Source of the DNA: Bradyrhizobium sp. AS23.2 | Lineage (GTDB): Bacteria; Pseudomonadota; Alphaproteobacteria; Rhizobiales; Xanthobacteraceae | Length of the DNA stretch: 64,000 bases | Assembly (NCBI RefSeq): GCF_001908185.1 | Contig: NZ_LGHM01000147.1 | Span: 1 to 64,000 of the forward strand | Direction: 5' to 3' | Shown here: positions 15,600 to 25,584 of the stretch, in pieces | Layout of the letters: each line of letters opens with the position of its first letter | How positions within the stretch are numbered: position 1 is the stretch's first letter | Made by a program: the position numbers and the translations under genes | Notes under the pieces: generated by a model | Seen by the model: only the letters and a program-made list of their open reading frames with translations | The model's database searches: none | Told to the model about the DNA's origin: nothing

Positions 15600-16937
15600 T
15601 TGACCCATTCCGACCAACCGAGGCCGCTTCAGTCTCGCGCCAGCGGTCCCCTGACCGGGAAAGCACGGGTGCCCGGGGACAAGTCCATCTCCCACCGCGC
15701 CCTCATCCTGGGCGCGCTCGCGGTCGGCGAGACCAGGATTACGGGCCTGCTGGAGGGTGAAGACGTCATCAACACCGCCAAATCCATGCAGGCGCTGGGT
15801 GCTACGGTCGAGCGCACCGGGGATTTTGCCTGGAAGGTGCGGGGTGTGGGCGTCGCGGGCTTCGCCCAGCCCAAGGCGGCGCTGGATTTCGGCAACTCCG
15901 GCACTGGCTGCCGGCTCGTCATGGGCGCAGTCGCGGGCTGTCCGATCTCGGCGGTGTTCGATGGCGACGCCTCGCTGCGCAGCCGTCCCATGCGCCGGAT
16001 CCTCGATCCCCTCGAAAAGATGGGCGCCAGGGTCGTGTCCGGCGGCGAGGGCGGCCGTCTGCCGATGACCGTCCAGGGCGCGCGCGATCCGCTGCCGATC
16101 ACGTACAAGACCCCGGTCGCCTCGGCCCAGATCAAATCGGCCGTGCTGCTGGCGGGCCTGGCTGCGCCGGGTGCCACGACCGTCATCGAGACCGAGGCCA
16201 GCCGCGACCACACCGAGCTGATGCTGAAGCATTTTGGCGCCGACATCACCTCCACGCAGGAGGGGCAGCACGGCCGTCGCATCACGCTCGTGGGCCAGCC
16301 CGAGCTGCGTGGGGCCACCGTTGTGGTGCCCGCCGATCCGTCCTCGGCGGCGTTCCCTATCGTCGCGGCGCTGATCGTTGAGGGCTCCGATATCGTCCTG
16401 CCGGACGTCATGACCAATCCGCTGCGCACCGGCCTGTTCACCACGCTGCGCGAAATGGGCGCCTCCATCGAGGAGAGCGACGTGCGCGGCGACGCCGGCG
16501 AGCCGATGGCGCAGCTGCGCGTGCGCGCCTCGAAATTGCGCGGCGTCGAAGTGCCGCCGGAGCGCGCGCCCTCGATGATCGACGAATATCTGGTGCTGGC
16601 GGTGGCCGCCTCTTTCGCCGAAGGCACGACGATCATGCGTGGCCTGCAGGAGCTGCGCGTGAAGGAATCCGACCGGCTCGAAGCCACCGCCGACATGCTG
16701 CGCGTCAATGGCGTCAAGGTCGAGGTCTCCGGCGACGACCTGATCGTCGAAGGCCGGGGCCATGTTCCCGGCGGCGGCGTTGTGGCCACGCACATGGACC
16801 ATCGTATCGCGATGTCGGCGCTGGCGATGGGCTGTGCGTCCGACCGGCCCGTCACCATCGACGATACCGCCTTCATCGCCACCAGCTTCCCGGACTTCAT
16901 TCCGATGATGCGTTCGCTAGGGGCCGAGTTTTCATGA
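15600..16937 (+). CDS. aroA: 3-phosphoshikimate 1-carboxyvinyltransferase AroA
   Basis: A 445-residue EPSP synthase joining shikimate-3-phosphate and phosphoenolpyruvate in the sixth shikimate step. Motifs include VPGDKSISHRALILGALA near the N terminus, DFGNSGTGCRLVMGAVAG (about 99-116), DPSSAAFP, APSMIDEY, LRVKESDRL and THMDHRIAMS. The overall pattern is that of class II-like enzymes of rhizobia and agrobacteria, but the position that is Ala in glyphosate-tolerant CP4 EPSPS reads Gly here (NSGTG), so I would not predict tolerance. Translation starts at a TTG at 15600. It overlaps cmk (ATGA), forming an aroA-cmk-rpsA unit. Confidence 0.94.
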   Translation: MTHSDQPRPLQSRASGPLTGKARVPGDKSISHRALILGALAVGETRITGLLEGEDVINTAKSMQALGATVERTGDFAWKVRGVGVAGFAQPKAALDFGNSGTGCRLVMGAVAGCPISAVFDGDASLRSRPMRRILDPLEKMGARVVSGGEGGRLPMTVQGARDPLPITYKTPVASAQIKSAVLLAGLAAPGATTVIETEASRDHTELMLKHFGADITSTQEGQHGRRITLVGQPELRGATVVVPADPSSAAFPIVAALIVEGSDIVLPDVMTNPLRTGLFTTLREMGASIEESDVRGDAGEPMAQLRVRASKLRGVEVPPERAPSMIDEYLVLAVAASFAEGTTIMRGLQELRVKESDRLEATADMLRVNGVKVEVSGDDLIVEGRGHVPGGGVVATHMDHRIAMSALAMGCASDRPVTIDDTAFIATSFPDFIPMMRSLGAEFS

Positions 16938-17572
16938 TCATCGCCATCGATGGACCGGCGGCTTCCGGCAAGGGCACGCTCGGCAAGCGGCTCGCGCATC
17001 ATTACGGCTACCGCCATCTCGATACCGGTGTGATCTATCGTGCCGTGGCTTACGCCCTGACGCAGTCCGGTCATGATCTCCGCGACGAGGCGGCGGCGGT
17101 CGCGGCGGCGCTGGAGCTCGATCCCGAAAAGTTCGGCAATCCCGCTCTGAAGACCCAGAAGGTCGGCGAGGGCGCCTCCATCGTCTCGGCGATCCCCAGG
17201 GTTCGTGAGGTCCTGGTCAATTTCCAGCGGCAATTCGCCGCCGATCCGCCGGGGGCGGTGCTGGACGGCCGGGACATTGGAACCGTGATCTGCCCGGATG
17301 CCGACGTGAAGATCTTCGTCGTCGCAGACCCGAAGGTCCGCGCGCGCCGCCGCACCATGGAGGCCAAGGCGAGGGGCGAGGAGGCGGACGAGGCAGCTGT
17401 GCTCGCCGACATCCTCCAGCGCGACGAGCGCGACAAGAACCGGCCGATTGCGCCTTTAAAACCGGCCCCGGATGCTTACTTGCTAGATAACTCTCAACTG
17501 GATATAGAAGGCGGAGTCCGGGCCGCCATCGACATTATCGAGGCTGTCCGAGCGGGCCGGTCGCGGGGTTAA
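16934..17572 (+). CDS. cmk: Cytidylate kinase Cmk
   Basis: A 212-residue kinase that phosphorylates CMP and dCMP using ATP. The P-loop is IAIDGPAASGKGTLGKRLA at the N terminus, followed by YRHLDTGVIYRAVA, the DGRDIGTVICPDADVKIF nucleotide-binding segment, and RRRTMEAKARGEE in the lid. Its ATG overlaps the aroA stop. The aroA-cmk-rpsA arrangement is widely conserved in proteobacteria. Confidence 0.95.
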   Translation: MIIAIDGPAASGKGTLGKRLAHHYGYRHLDTGVIYRAVAYALTQSGHDLRDEAAAVAAALELDPEKFGNPALKTQKVGEGASIVSAIPRVREVLVNFQRQFAADPPGAVLDGRDIGTVICPDADVKIFVVADPKVRARRRTMEAKARGEEADEAAVLADILQRDERDKNRPIAPLKPAPDAYLLDNSQLDIEGGVRAAIDIIEAVRAGRSRG

Positions 17573-17838
17573 GCCGCAGCCGTCATTGGAGGAAGCGCCC
17601 GCTCCCGCTCTTTGAGGTCGATACTCTCGGTCCCTGTTTCGGGGCCGGCGCGATCCAGGCTCCGGACAAAGATTTCCACGTATCGAACGCGCGGGCCTCA
17701 GCCGGCCCGCTCCCGCTGTTCCGGTCGCTGGCCGGGGCAACGAGCGGTCGCTCGAAGGTTTTGCGGACCTTCCGACACTGCGCGTGCGATGCGCCCTTGA
17801 ACCCAACGGCCGGCAAGACATCCGCAACTGGAGAACAT

Positions 17839-19548
17839 ATGGCTTCGACTTCTGCTAATACCTATAGCCCGTCGCGTGACGATTTCGCCGCGATGCTCGA
17901 CGAGTCCTTCGCAGGTGGCAACCTGCAGGAAAGCTCCGTCGTCAAGGGCAAGGTGGTTGCAATTGAAAAGGACATGGCCGTCATCGACGTCGGCCTGAAG
18001 ACCGAGGGCCGCGTCGCGCTGCGCGAATTTTCGGGCCCCGGCCGTGAAAGCGATCTCAAGGTCGGCGACGAGGTGGAAGTGTTCCTCGATCGCATCGAAA
18101 ACGCCCTCGGCGAAGCCGTGCTGTCGCGCGACAAGGCGCGCCGCGAAGAGAGCTGGGGCAAGCTCGAGAAGGCGTTCCAGAACAACGAGAAGGTCAACGG
18201 CGTCATCTTCAACCAGGTCAAGGGCGGCTTCACCGTCGACCTCGACGGTGCCGTGGCCTTCCTGCCGCGCTCGCAGGTCGACATCCGTCCGATCCGCGAC
18301 GTCGCGCCGCTGATGAACAACTCGCAGCCGTTCCAGATCCTCAAGATGGATCGCCGCCGCGGCAACATCGTCGTCTCCCGCCGCACCGTGCTGGAAGAGA
18401 CCCGCGCCGAGCAGCGTCAGGAGCTGGTGCAGAACCTCGAAGAGGGTCAGGTCATCGACGGCGTGGTCAAGAACATCACCGATTACGGTGCGTTCGTTGA
18501 TCTCGGCGGCATCGACGGCCTGCTCCACGTCACCGATATCGCGTGGCGCCGCGTCAACCACCCGACCGAGGTGCTCTCGATCGGTCAGACCGTGAAGGTC
18601 AAGATCATCAAGATCAACCACGAGACGCACCGCATCTCGCTGGGCATGAAGCAGCTGCTGGACGATCCGTGGCAGGGCATCGAAGCCAAGTACCCGCTGG
18701 GTGCCCGCTTCACCGGCCGCGTCACCAACATCACCGACTACGGTGCGTTCGTCGAGCTCGAGCCGGGCATCGAAGGCCTGATCCACGTCTCCGAGATGTC
18801 GTGGACCAAGAAGAACATGCACCCCGGCAAGATCGTCTCGACCTCGCAGGAAGTCGAAGTGCAGGTGCTGGAAGTCGATTCCGTCAAGCGCCGCATCTCG
18901 CTCGGCCTCAAGCAGACCATGCGCAACCCCTGGGAGGTCTTCGTCGAAGGTCACCCGACCGGTTCGGTGGTCGAGGGCGAGGTCAAGAACAAGACCGAGT
19001 TCGGTCTGTTCCTGGGTCTCGAGGGCGACGTCGACGGCATGGTCCATCTCTCCGATCTCGACTGGAAGCTTCCGGGCGAGCAGGTGATCGACAACTACAA
19101 GAAGGGCGACATGGTCAAGGCCGTGGTGCTCGATGTGGACGTCGAGAAGGAGCGTATCTCGCTCGGCATCAAGCAGCTCGAAGGCGACCCCTTCGCCGAG
19201 CCGGGCGATGTCAAGAAGGGCGCGGTCGTGACCTGCGAAGTGCTCGAAGTGAAGGAAAGCGGCATCGAGGTGAAGATCTCCGGTACCGACTTCTCGACCT
19301 TCATCAAGCGCTCGGAGCTCGCGCGTGACCGCAACGACCAGCGCGCCGAACGCTTTGCCGTCGGCGAGAAGGTCGATGCCCGCGTGATCCAGTTCGACAA
19401 GAAGGCCCGCAAGGTCCAGGTGTCGATCAAGGCGCTTGAAGTCGCCGAAGAGAAGGAAGCCATCGCGCAGTACGGCTCCTCCGATTCGGGTGCGACGCTC
19501 GGCGACATCCTCGGCACCGCGCTCAAGAACCGCGGCGAGAACAAGTAA
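17839..19548 (+). CDS. rpsA: 30S ribosomal protein S1
   Basis: A 569-residue, six-S1-domain protein that binds mRNA upstream of start codons on the 30S subunit. Repeated OB-fold motifs such as ITDYGAFVDLGGIDGLLHVTDI, ITDYGAFVELEPGIEGLIHVSE and KTEFGLFLGLEGDVDGMVHLSD mark the central RNA-binding domains; the first two domains are more divergent and bind the ribosome. The ATG at 17839 (MASTSANTYSP) follows GGAGAAC. A strong intrinsic terminator follows at 19576-19605. Confidence 0.96.
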   Translation: MASTSANTYSPSRDDFAAMLDESFAGGNLQESSVVKGKVVAIEKDMAVIDVGLKTEGRVALREFSGPGRESDLKVGDEVEVFLDRIENALGEAVLSRDKARREESWGKLEKAFQNNEKVNGVIFNQVKGGFTVDLDGAVAFLPRSQVDIRPIRDVAPLMNNSQPFQILKMDRRRGNIVVSRRTVLEETRAEQRQELVQNLEEGQVIDGVVKNITDYGAFVDLGGIDGLLHVTDIAWRRVNHPTEVLSIGQTVKVKIIKINHETHRISLGMKQLLDDPWQGIEAKYPLGARFTGRVTNITDYGAFVELEPGIEGLIHVSEMSWTKKNMHPGKIVSTSQEVEVQVLEVDSVKRRISLGLKQTMRNPWEVFVEGHPTGSVVEGEVKNKTEFGLFLGLEGDVDGMVHLSDLDWKLPGEQVIDNYKKGDMVKAVVLDVDVEKERISLGIKQLEGDPFAEPGDVKKGAVVTCEVLEVKESGIEVKISGTDFSTFIKRSELARDRNDQRAERFAVGEKVDARVIQFDKKARKVQVSIKALEVAEEKEAIAQYGSSDSGATLGDILGTALKNRGENK

Positions 19549-19575
19549 GCGAAGCGCCTGTTTCGCTAAGCATCA

Positions 19576-19605
19576 AAGCCCCGGCGCGAGCCGGGGCTTT
19601 TTTTG
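19576..19605 (+). terminator. rpsA intrinsic terminator
   Basis: AAGCCCCGGC (19576-19585) pairs with GCCGGGGCTT (19590-19599) and is followed by a run of T, 28 bases after the rpsA stop codon. This is a textbook Rho-independent terminator for the aroA-cmk-rpsA unit. Confidence 0.92.
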
Positions 19606-19627
19606 TTGCTGCATAGTAGCTGCGCTC

Positions 19628-19714
19628 GTAGCCCGGATGGAGCGCAGCGAAATCCGGGATTCGTGCGGCGGGCGGGACGTTTCCCGGATTGCGCTCCGCT
19701 CCATCCGGGCTACG
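19628..19714. repeat. Palindromic intergenic repeat (GTAGCCCGGAT family)
   Basis: The outer arms GTAGCCCGGATGGAGCG and CGCTCCATCCGGGCTAC are inverted, with an inner GAAATCCGGG/CCCGGAT pair. A shorter copy occurs at 27803-27840. It lies between the rpsA terminator and sppA. Confidence 0.75.
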
Positions 19715-19835
19715 GGCCCCGCACTAGGGCCAGCCTTGTTTTCTTCAAATTGCGCCGCAATTGATGTATCCAGATAAGCCAATGGTCACGCTGTGACGGC
19801 ACAACGCGCCTGGCCTTTCATTTGGAGATATTTCG

Positions 19836-20816
19836 ATGTCGCTCGACTCGGACATCATCGTCGATCGCCGCAGGATCCGCCGCAAGCTGACGTTCTGGCG
19901 CGTCATGGCTGCGCTGATCGCGATCGCGGCGATTGCGAGCTTCGCGCTGATCGCGACACCTGGTGCGCGCGGCACGTTCGCATCCGCCGGCTCGATCGCG
20001 CGGGTCCAGATCGATGGCCTGATCCGCAGCGACTCTGAGCGCACACAGGCGCTGGAGCGGCTGGAGAATTCGCGGGCCGCCGCCGTCATCGTTCACATCA
20101 ACTCGCCGGGCGGCACCACCGCCGGCTCCGAGCAACTCTACGATTCGCTGACGCGGCTGAAGGCCAAGAAGCCGCTCGTCGTCGTGGTCGAAGGCCTCGC
20201 CGCCTCCGGCGGCTACATCACCGCGATCGCGAGCGACCACATCATCGCCCAGCAGAGCTCGCTGGTCGGTTCGATCGGCGTGCTGTTCCAGTTTCCGAAC
20301 GTGGCTGAGCTCCTGAAGACCATCGGTGTCAAGGTCGAAGAGGTCAAGTCCACGCCCCTGAAGGCTGCGCCCAACGGGTTTGAGCCGACCAGCCCCGAGG
20401 CACGGGCCGCGCTCGATGCGCTGGTGAAGGACTCCTACGCCTGGTTCAGGGGACTGGTGAAGGAACGGCGTGGCATGGATGACACGCAGCTGGAAAAAGT
20501 CGCGGATGGCCGCGTCTTCACCGGGCGCCAGGCGATCGATCTCAAGCTGATCGATCAGCTCGGCGACGAGAAGACGGCCGTGACCTGGCTCGAGGAGCAA
20601 AAGGGCGTCAAGAAGGGCCTCACCGTCCGCGATTACAGGCTCCAGCCCCGGTTTGGCGATCTGCCGTTCCTCAAGACGGCCGCCGCCGTGACGCTGGAAG
20701 CGCTTGGTTTAGGCTCGATTGCGCATCAGATCGGGCAAACCGGCGTGGCGCAGGCGGTCGACCGGTTCGGAATGGATGGAATGCTGGCGTTGTGGCAGCC
20801 GGCGACGTCAAATTGA
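19836..20816 (+). CDS. sppA: Signal peptide peptidase SppA
   Basis: A 326-residue membrane-anchored serine protease that digests cleaved signal peptides. One N-terminal transmembrane segment (VMAALIAIAAIASFALIA, about 25-42) is followed by the S49 domain: VHINSPGGTTAGSEQLY, catalytic Ser in GLAASGGYI, and the general-base Lys in STPLKAAPNGF. This is the short, 36K-type single-domain form. GGAG lies ahead of the ATG at 19836. It precedes ihfB in the same direction. Confidence 0.93.
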   Translation: MSLDSDIIVDRRRIRRKLTFWRVMAALIAIAAIASFALIATPGARGTFASAGSIARVQIDGLIRSDSERTQALERLENSRAAAVIVHINSPGGTTAGSEQLYDSLTRLKAKKPLVVVVEGLAASGGYITAIASDHIIAQQSSLVGSIGVLFQFPNVAELLKTIGVKVEEVKSTPLKAAPNGFEPTSPEARAALDALVKDSYAWFRGLVKERRGMDDTQLEKVADGRVFTGRQAIDLKLIDQLGDEKTAVTWLEEQKGVKKGLTVRDYRLQPRFGDLPFLKTAAAVTLEALGLGSIAHQIGQTGVAQAVDRFGMDGMLALWQPATSN

Positions 20817-20989
20817 GCGGGACCGGGCGAGCCCTCCGAGGCTTTTCCCGTCTGACGGGTATGGGTGCAGCCCGCTTTTTCGGCATTTGTCACGTATTTT
20901 CACGACGCTCAACCTTGATTTAGCGTCTTGACAGATCACGGTATTTTCACGGAAATGGTCATCCGCACGCTCCCGGGTCCTATCTCTCG

Positions 20990-21295
20990 ATGATCAAATC
21001 CGAACTTGTTCAGCGTATCGCCGAGCACAACCCGCATCTGTACCAGCGGGATGTCGAGAACATTGTGAATGCGATTCTCGAAGAGATCGTAGCGGCTCTC
21101 GCGCGAGGTGATCGCGTCGAGTTGCGCGGCTTCGGTGCCTTCTCGGTGAAGCATCGCCCTGCGCGCGCTGGCCGCAATCCGCGCACCGGCGCTCATGTAC
21201 CGGTCGACCAGAAGAGCGTTCCGTTCTTCAAGACCGGCAAGGAAATGCGCGAGCGGCTGAACCGCGACCATCCGGATCCCGGCGCGGCTGACTGA
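20990..21295 (+). CDS. ihfB: Integration host factor beta subunit
   Basis: A 101-residue DNA-bending protein of the HU/IHF family. It begins MIKSELVQRIAEHNPHL and carries VELRGFGAFSVKHRPARAGRNPRTG, including the flexible arm with the intercalating Pro (RNPRTG). ELVQRIA, FGAFSV and KSVPFFKTGKEMR are typical of the beta rather than alpha chain. It acts with IhfA on specific sites in recombination and transcription. It follows sppA after about 170 bases. Confidence 0.95.
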   Translation: MIKSELVQRIAEHNPHLYQRDVENIVNAILEEIVAALARGDRVELRGFGAFSVKHRPARAGRNPRTGAHVPVDQKSVPFFKTGKEMRERLNRDHPDPGAAD

Positions 21296-21366
21296 GGCCA
21301 TCGTCACGGTTTTCTGTGGTCGCACGAGATGCGGCCGGAAGCTTGATTCAAGGCGAGCGAAGCGAG

Positions 21367-21759
21367 ATGCGAAAGTTTCTGACCGCGCTGATCGTGATTC
21401 CGCTGGGCCTGATCCTGGCGACCTTCGCCGTCGCCAACCGCCATTTCGTCACGGTCTCCTTCGATCCCTTCATGGCGAACGACCCGGCATTGTCGATCAC
21501 GCTGCCGCTGTTCCTGGTCCTGATCCTGGTGGCCGCGCTCGGTGTCCTGGCCGGCGGTTGCGCCGTCTGGTTCGGCCAGCGGCACTGGCGGCGCGCGGCG
21601 CGCCGGAATGATGCGGATGCACGCGCTGCCCGGGGCGAAGTGGCCGATCTGCGGGCCCAGATGGCCACAGCGAAGCCTGAGACCCAGCGTCTCCCCGCCC
21701 CCTCCGGGGTGGGCCTTTACGGGCCCATCGGGCGAGACAAGCAGCGCGCGACGTTGTAG
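21367..21759 (+). CDS. LapA/DUF1049 family membrane protein
   Basis: About 130 residues with two hydrophobic segments, KFLTALIVIPLGLILATFAV at the N terminus and LSITLPLFLVLILVAALGVLAGG (about residues 38-60), separated by VTVSFDPF, the family hallmark 'N-x-x-x-V-x-V-x-F'. A basic, Arg/Ala-rich cytoplasmic tail follows. In E. coli LapA/LapB regulate lipopolysaccharide synthesis; no LapB-like repeat protein is adjacent here, so the role is open. The ATG at 21367 is chosen over 21316 because it starts directly at the first helix. Confidence 0.82.
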   Translation: MRKFLTALIVIPLGLILATFAVANRHFVTVSFDPFMANDPALSITLPLFLVLILVAALGVLAGGCAVWFGQRHWRRAARRNDADARAARGEVADLRAQMATAKPETQRLPAPSGVGLYGPIGRDKQRATL

Positions 21760-21824
21760 AAGCGGCCGCAATCGAAAACCCTGTTTTCCGGCCGCGGTCC
21801 CGCGGCTTCTACTGCTTTGAGACC

Positions 21825-22481
21825 ATGACCCTGCTCGTCAAAATCTGCGGCCTGTCCACGCGCGAGACGCTCGAAGTAGCGCTCGACGCGGGCGCCGACA
21901 TGGTTGGGTTCGTGTTCTTTCCGCCGTCGCCGCGGCATCTGTCGCTGGAGGCGGGGGCGCGACCTCGGCCGCCAGGTGAAGCGGCGCGCGCTCAAGGTCG
22001 CGCTCACCGTCGATGCCGACGATGCCACGCTCGACAACATCATGGACGCGCTGTCGCCGGATGTTCTTCAGCTTCATGGCAAGGAGAGCATCGCGCGGCT
22101 ACGCGACATCAAGCAGCGGTTCGGCCGTCCGGTGATGAAGGCGGTGCCGGTCGCAACCGCCGCCGATCTCGCCGTGCTGCCCGGCTATGCCGCGGTTGCT
22201 GACCGCATCCTGTTCGATGCGCGCGCGCCGAAGGACGCAACGCGGCCCGGCGGCTTGGGAGCGCCCTTCGACTGGCACCTGCTCGAAAATCTCGATCTGA
22301 AGCTGCCCTACATGGTCTCGGGCGGGCTTCACGCCGACAACGTTGCCGAGGCCCTCCGCGTCACCCGCGCCGGCGGCGTCGACGTGTCCTCCGGTGTCGA
22401 GAGCGCCTCCGGCGTCAAGGATCCCGAGATGATCAAGGCCTTTATTCGCGCCGCGCGCGCTAGCCAAGAGTTGAGCGTACG

Positions 22482-22485
<4 letters not shown>
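21825..22485 (+). pseudogene. trpF: Phosphoribosylanthranilate isomerase TrpF, broken by a 1-base frameshift
   Basis: TrpF isomerises phosphoribosylanthranilate in tryptophan synthesis. The first frame reads MTLLVKICGLSTRETLEVAL...GFVFFPPSPRHLSLE, and a second frame continues GRDLGRQVKRRALKVALTVDAD...LQLHGKE...FDARAP...SGGLHADNV...VDVSSGVES to the stop at 22485. They join at a run of five G at 21953-21957; removing one G restores one frame of normal length. The trpF stop overlaps the trpB start. Both halves are intact and well conserved, so this may be a sequencing error or very recent mutation rather than a decayed gene. If real, the strain should need tryptophan unless another enzyme substitutes. 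Confidence 0.85.
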
Positions 22486-23695
<1,210 letters not shown>

Positions 23696-23699
<4 letters not shown>

Positions 23700-24532
23700 C
23701 CACGCGTATCGACACCCGTTTTGCCGAGCTGAAGAAAGCGGGCCGCTCGGCCTTCGTCACCTTCGTGATGGCCGGCGATCCCGATCCGGCGACGTCGCTC
23801 GAGATCATCAAGGCGCTGCCGAAGGCGGGCGCTGACGTGATCGAGCTCGGCATGCCGTTCACGGATCCGATGGCCGACGGTCCGTCGATCCAGGCGGCGG
23901 GCCTGCGCGCGCTCAAGGCCGGCATGACGCTGAAGAAGACGCTGGAGCTCGTGCGCGGCTTCCGCAAGGACGACGACGCGACGCCGATCGTGCTGATGGG
24001 CTACTACAACCCGATCTATATCTACGGCGTCGACAAGTTCCTGGCCGATGCGAAGGCCGCCGGCGTCGATGGCCTCATCATCGTCGATCTGCCGCCGGAA
24101 GAGGACGACGAGCTCTGCCTGCCCGCTATGAAGGCCGGCCTCAACTTCATTCGCCTGGCAACGCCAACGACCGACGACAAGCGCCTGCCGGCCGTGCTCG
24201 CCAACACCTCGGGCTTCGTCTACTACGTCGCCATCACCGGCATCACCGGTGCGGCGGCTGCTGACGCTACGGCGGTGAGTGAGGCGGTTACCCGCATCAA
24301 GCGGCACACCAAGCTGCCGGTCTGCGTCGGCTTCGGCATCCGCACGCCTGAGAACGCCCGCGCCATCGCTTCCCATGCCAACGGTGCCGTGGTCGGCACC
24401 GCGCTGGTCGATGCGCTCAAGAACAGCCTCGATGCGGAAGGGCGCGCCACCAGCAAGACCGTTAACGCCGTCGCGGAGTTGACGGCGTCCCTGGCGCAGG
24501 GCGTCCGGGGCGCGCAACAGGCGGCGGAATAG
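23696..24532 (+). CDS. trpA: Tryptophan synthase alpha chain
   Basis: A 278-residue TIM barrel that cleaves indole-3-glycerol phosphate and channels indole to TrpB. The catalytic Glu is in VIELGMPFTDPMADGP and the catalytic Asp in IIVDLPPEE; YYVAITGITGA and VGFGIRTPENA are phosphate-binding loops. Translation begins at a GTG overlapping the trpB stop. The accD gene follows after 110 bases in the same direction. Confidence 0.96.
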
Positions 24533-24642
24533 GCCATAATTCCGCTTCGAGGCGGACGACAGTGCGGCTTGCCGGGCAGAAGCCCGGCCGCCATATATCC
24601 CTTCAGGCGATCCCCAGGTGGGTTCGCACATCGGAGCAAACC

Positions 24643-25584
24643 ATGAACTGGCTTACCAATGTGGTCCGGCCGAAGATCCGCAACATGCTGCGGCGGGAGA
24701 CGCCGGAGAATCTTTGGATCAAATGCCCGGATTCCGGACAGCTCGTGTTCTACAAGGACGTCGAGGCCAACCAGTTCGTCATCCCCGGCTCGAACTACCA
24801 CATGCGCATGGGCGCAGTGGCGCGTCTGAAGTCGATCTTCGACAACGAGACCTGGTTCGACGTTGCGCTGCCCGATGTCACACCCGACCCGCTCAAGTTC
24901 CGTGACGAGAAGAAGTACGTCGACCGCATCAAGGATGCGCGCGCGCGGACCAATCTGAACGATGCGGTCAAGGTCGGCTATGGCAAGCTCGAAGGCGCCG
25001 CCGTCGTCGTCGCCGTGCAGGATTTCGATTTCATGGGCGGCTCGCTCGGCATGGCCGCGGGTGAGGCCATCGTGCGCGGGTTGGAACTCGCGGTCGAGAA
25101 GAAGTCGCCGTTCATCGTGTTCGCCGCCAGCGGCGGCGCGCGCATGCAGGAAGGCATTTTGTCGCTGATGCAGATGCCGCGCACCACCGTCGCGGTGCAG
25201 ATGCTGCGCGAGGCCAAGCAGCCCTACATCGTCGTGCTGACCAACCCGACCACCGGCGGCGTCACAGCGTCCTATGCGATGCTGGGCGACGTGCAGATCG
25301 CCGAGCCCGGCGCGCTGATCGGCTTTGCCGGCGCGCGCGTGATCGAGCAGACCATCCGCGAAAAACTCCCCGAAGGTTTCCAGCGTGCCGAGTATCTGAA
25401 AGAGCACGGCATGGTCGACATGGTCGTGCATCGCCACGAATTGCGGCCGACCCTGGCGCGGCTCTGCCGTCTCCTGACCAAGGCGCCTGCGCTGGAGAGC
25501 ACATCGAAGCCGGCGCAGGCCGTTACGAGCCCGGCGCAGATCGTATCGGCTCCCGAGACGGCGCCGGCCGCGCCGCACGCGTGA
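24643..25584 (+). CDS. accD: Acetyl-CoA carboxylase carboxyltransferase beta subunit
   Basis: A 313-residue subunit that, with AccA, transfers CO2 from carboxybiotin to acetyl-CoA, giving malonyl-CoA. The carboxyltransferase core shows GASGGARMQEGILSLMQM-type sequence (here FAASGGARMQEG), TNPTTGGVTASYAMLGD and GFAGARVIEQTI. The N-terminal zinc ribbon is degenerate: Cys28 is followed by Ser31 rather than Cys, and the second CxxC is replaced by I47-P-G-S50. The Ala/Pro/Thr-rich tail is variable. The ATG at 24643 is the family start. It overlaps folC, and the trpA-accD-folC order is conserved in many proteobacteria. Confidence 0.94.
   Translation: MNWLTNVVRPKIRNMLRRETPENLWIKCPDSGQLVFYKDVEANQFVIPGSNYHMRMGAVARLKSIFDNETWFDVALPDVTPDPLKFRDEKKYVDRIKDARARTNLNDAVKVGYGKLEGAAVVVAVQDFDFMGGSLGMAAGEAIVRGLELAVEKKSPFIVFAASGGARMQEGILSLMQMPRTTVAVQMLREAKQPYIVVLTNPTTGGVTASYAMLGDVQIAEPGALIGFAGARVIEQTIREKLPEGFQRAEYLKEHGMVDMVVHRHELRPTLARLCRLLTKAPALESTSKPAQAVTSPAQIVSAPETAPAAPHA

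Noticed and set aside
15465..17233. Long minus-strand frames opposite aroA and cmk
   Set aside because: These are high-G+C shadow frames; the plus-strand products match EPSP synthase and cytidylate kinase throughout.
17698..19047. 449-codon minus-strand frame opposite rpsA
   Set aside because: A repetitive Asp/Leu/His-rich translation that mirrors the S1 repeats; no independent motif or ribosome site.
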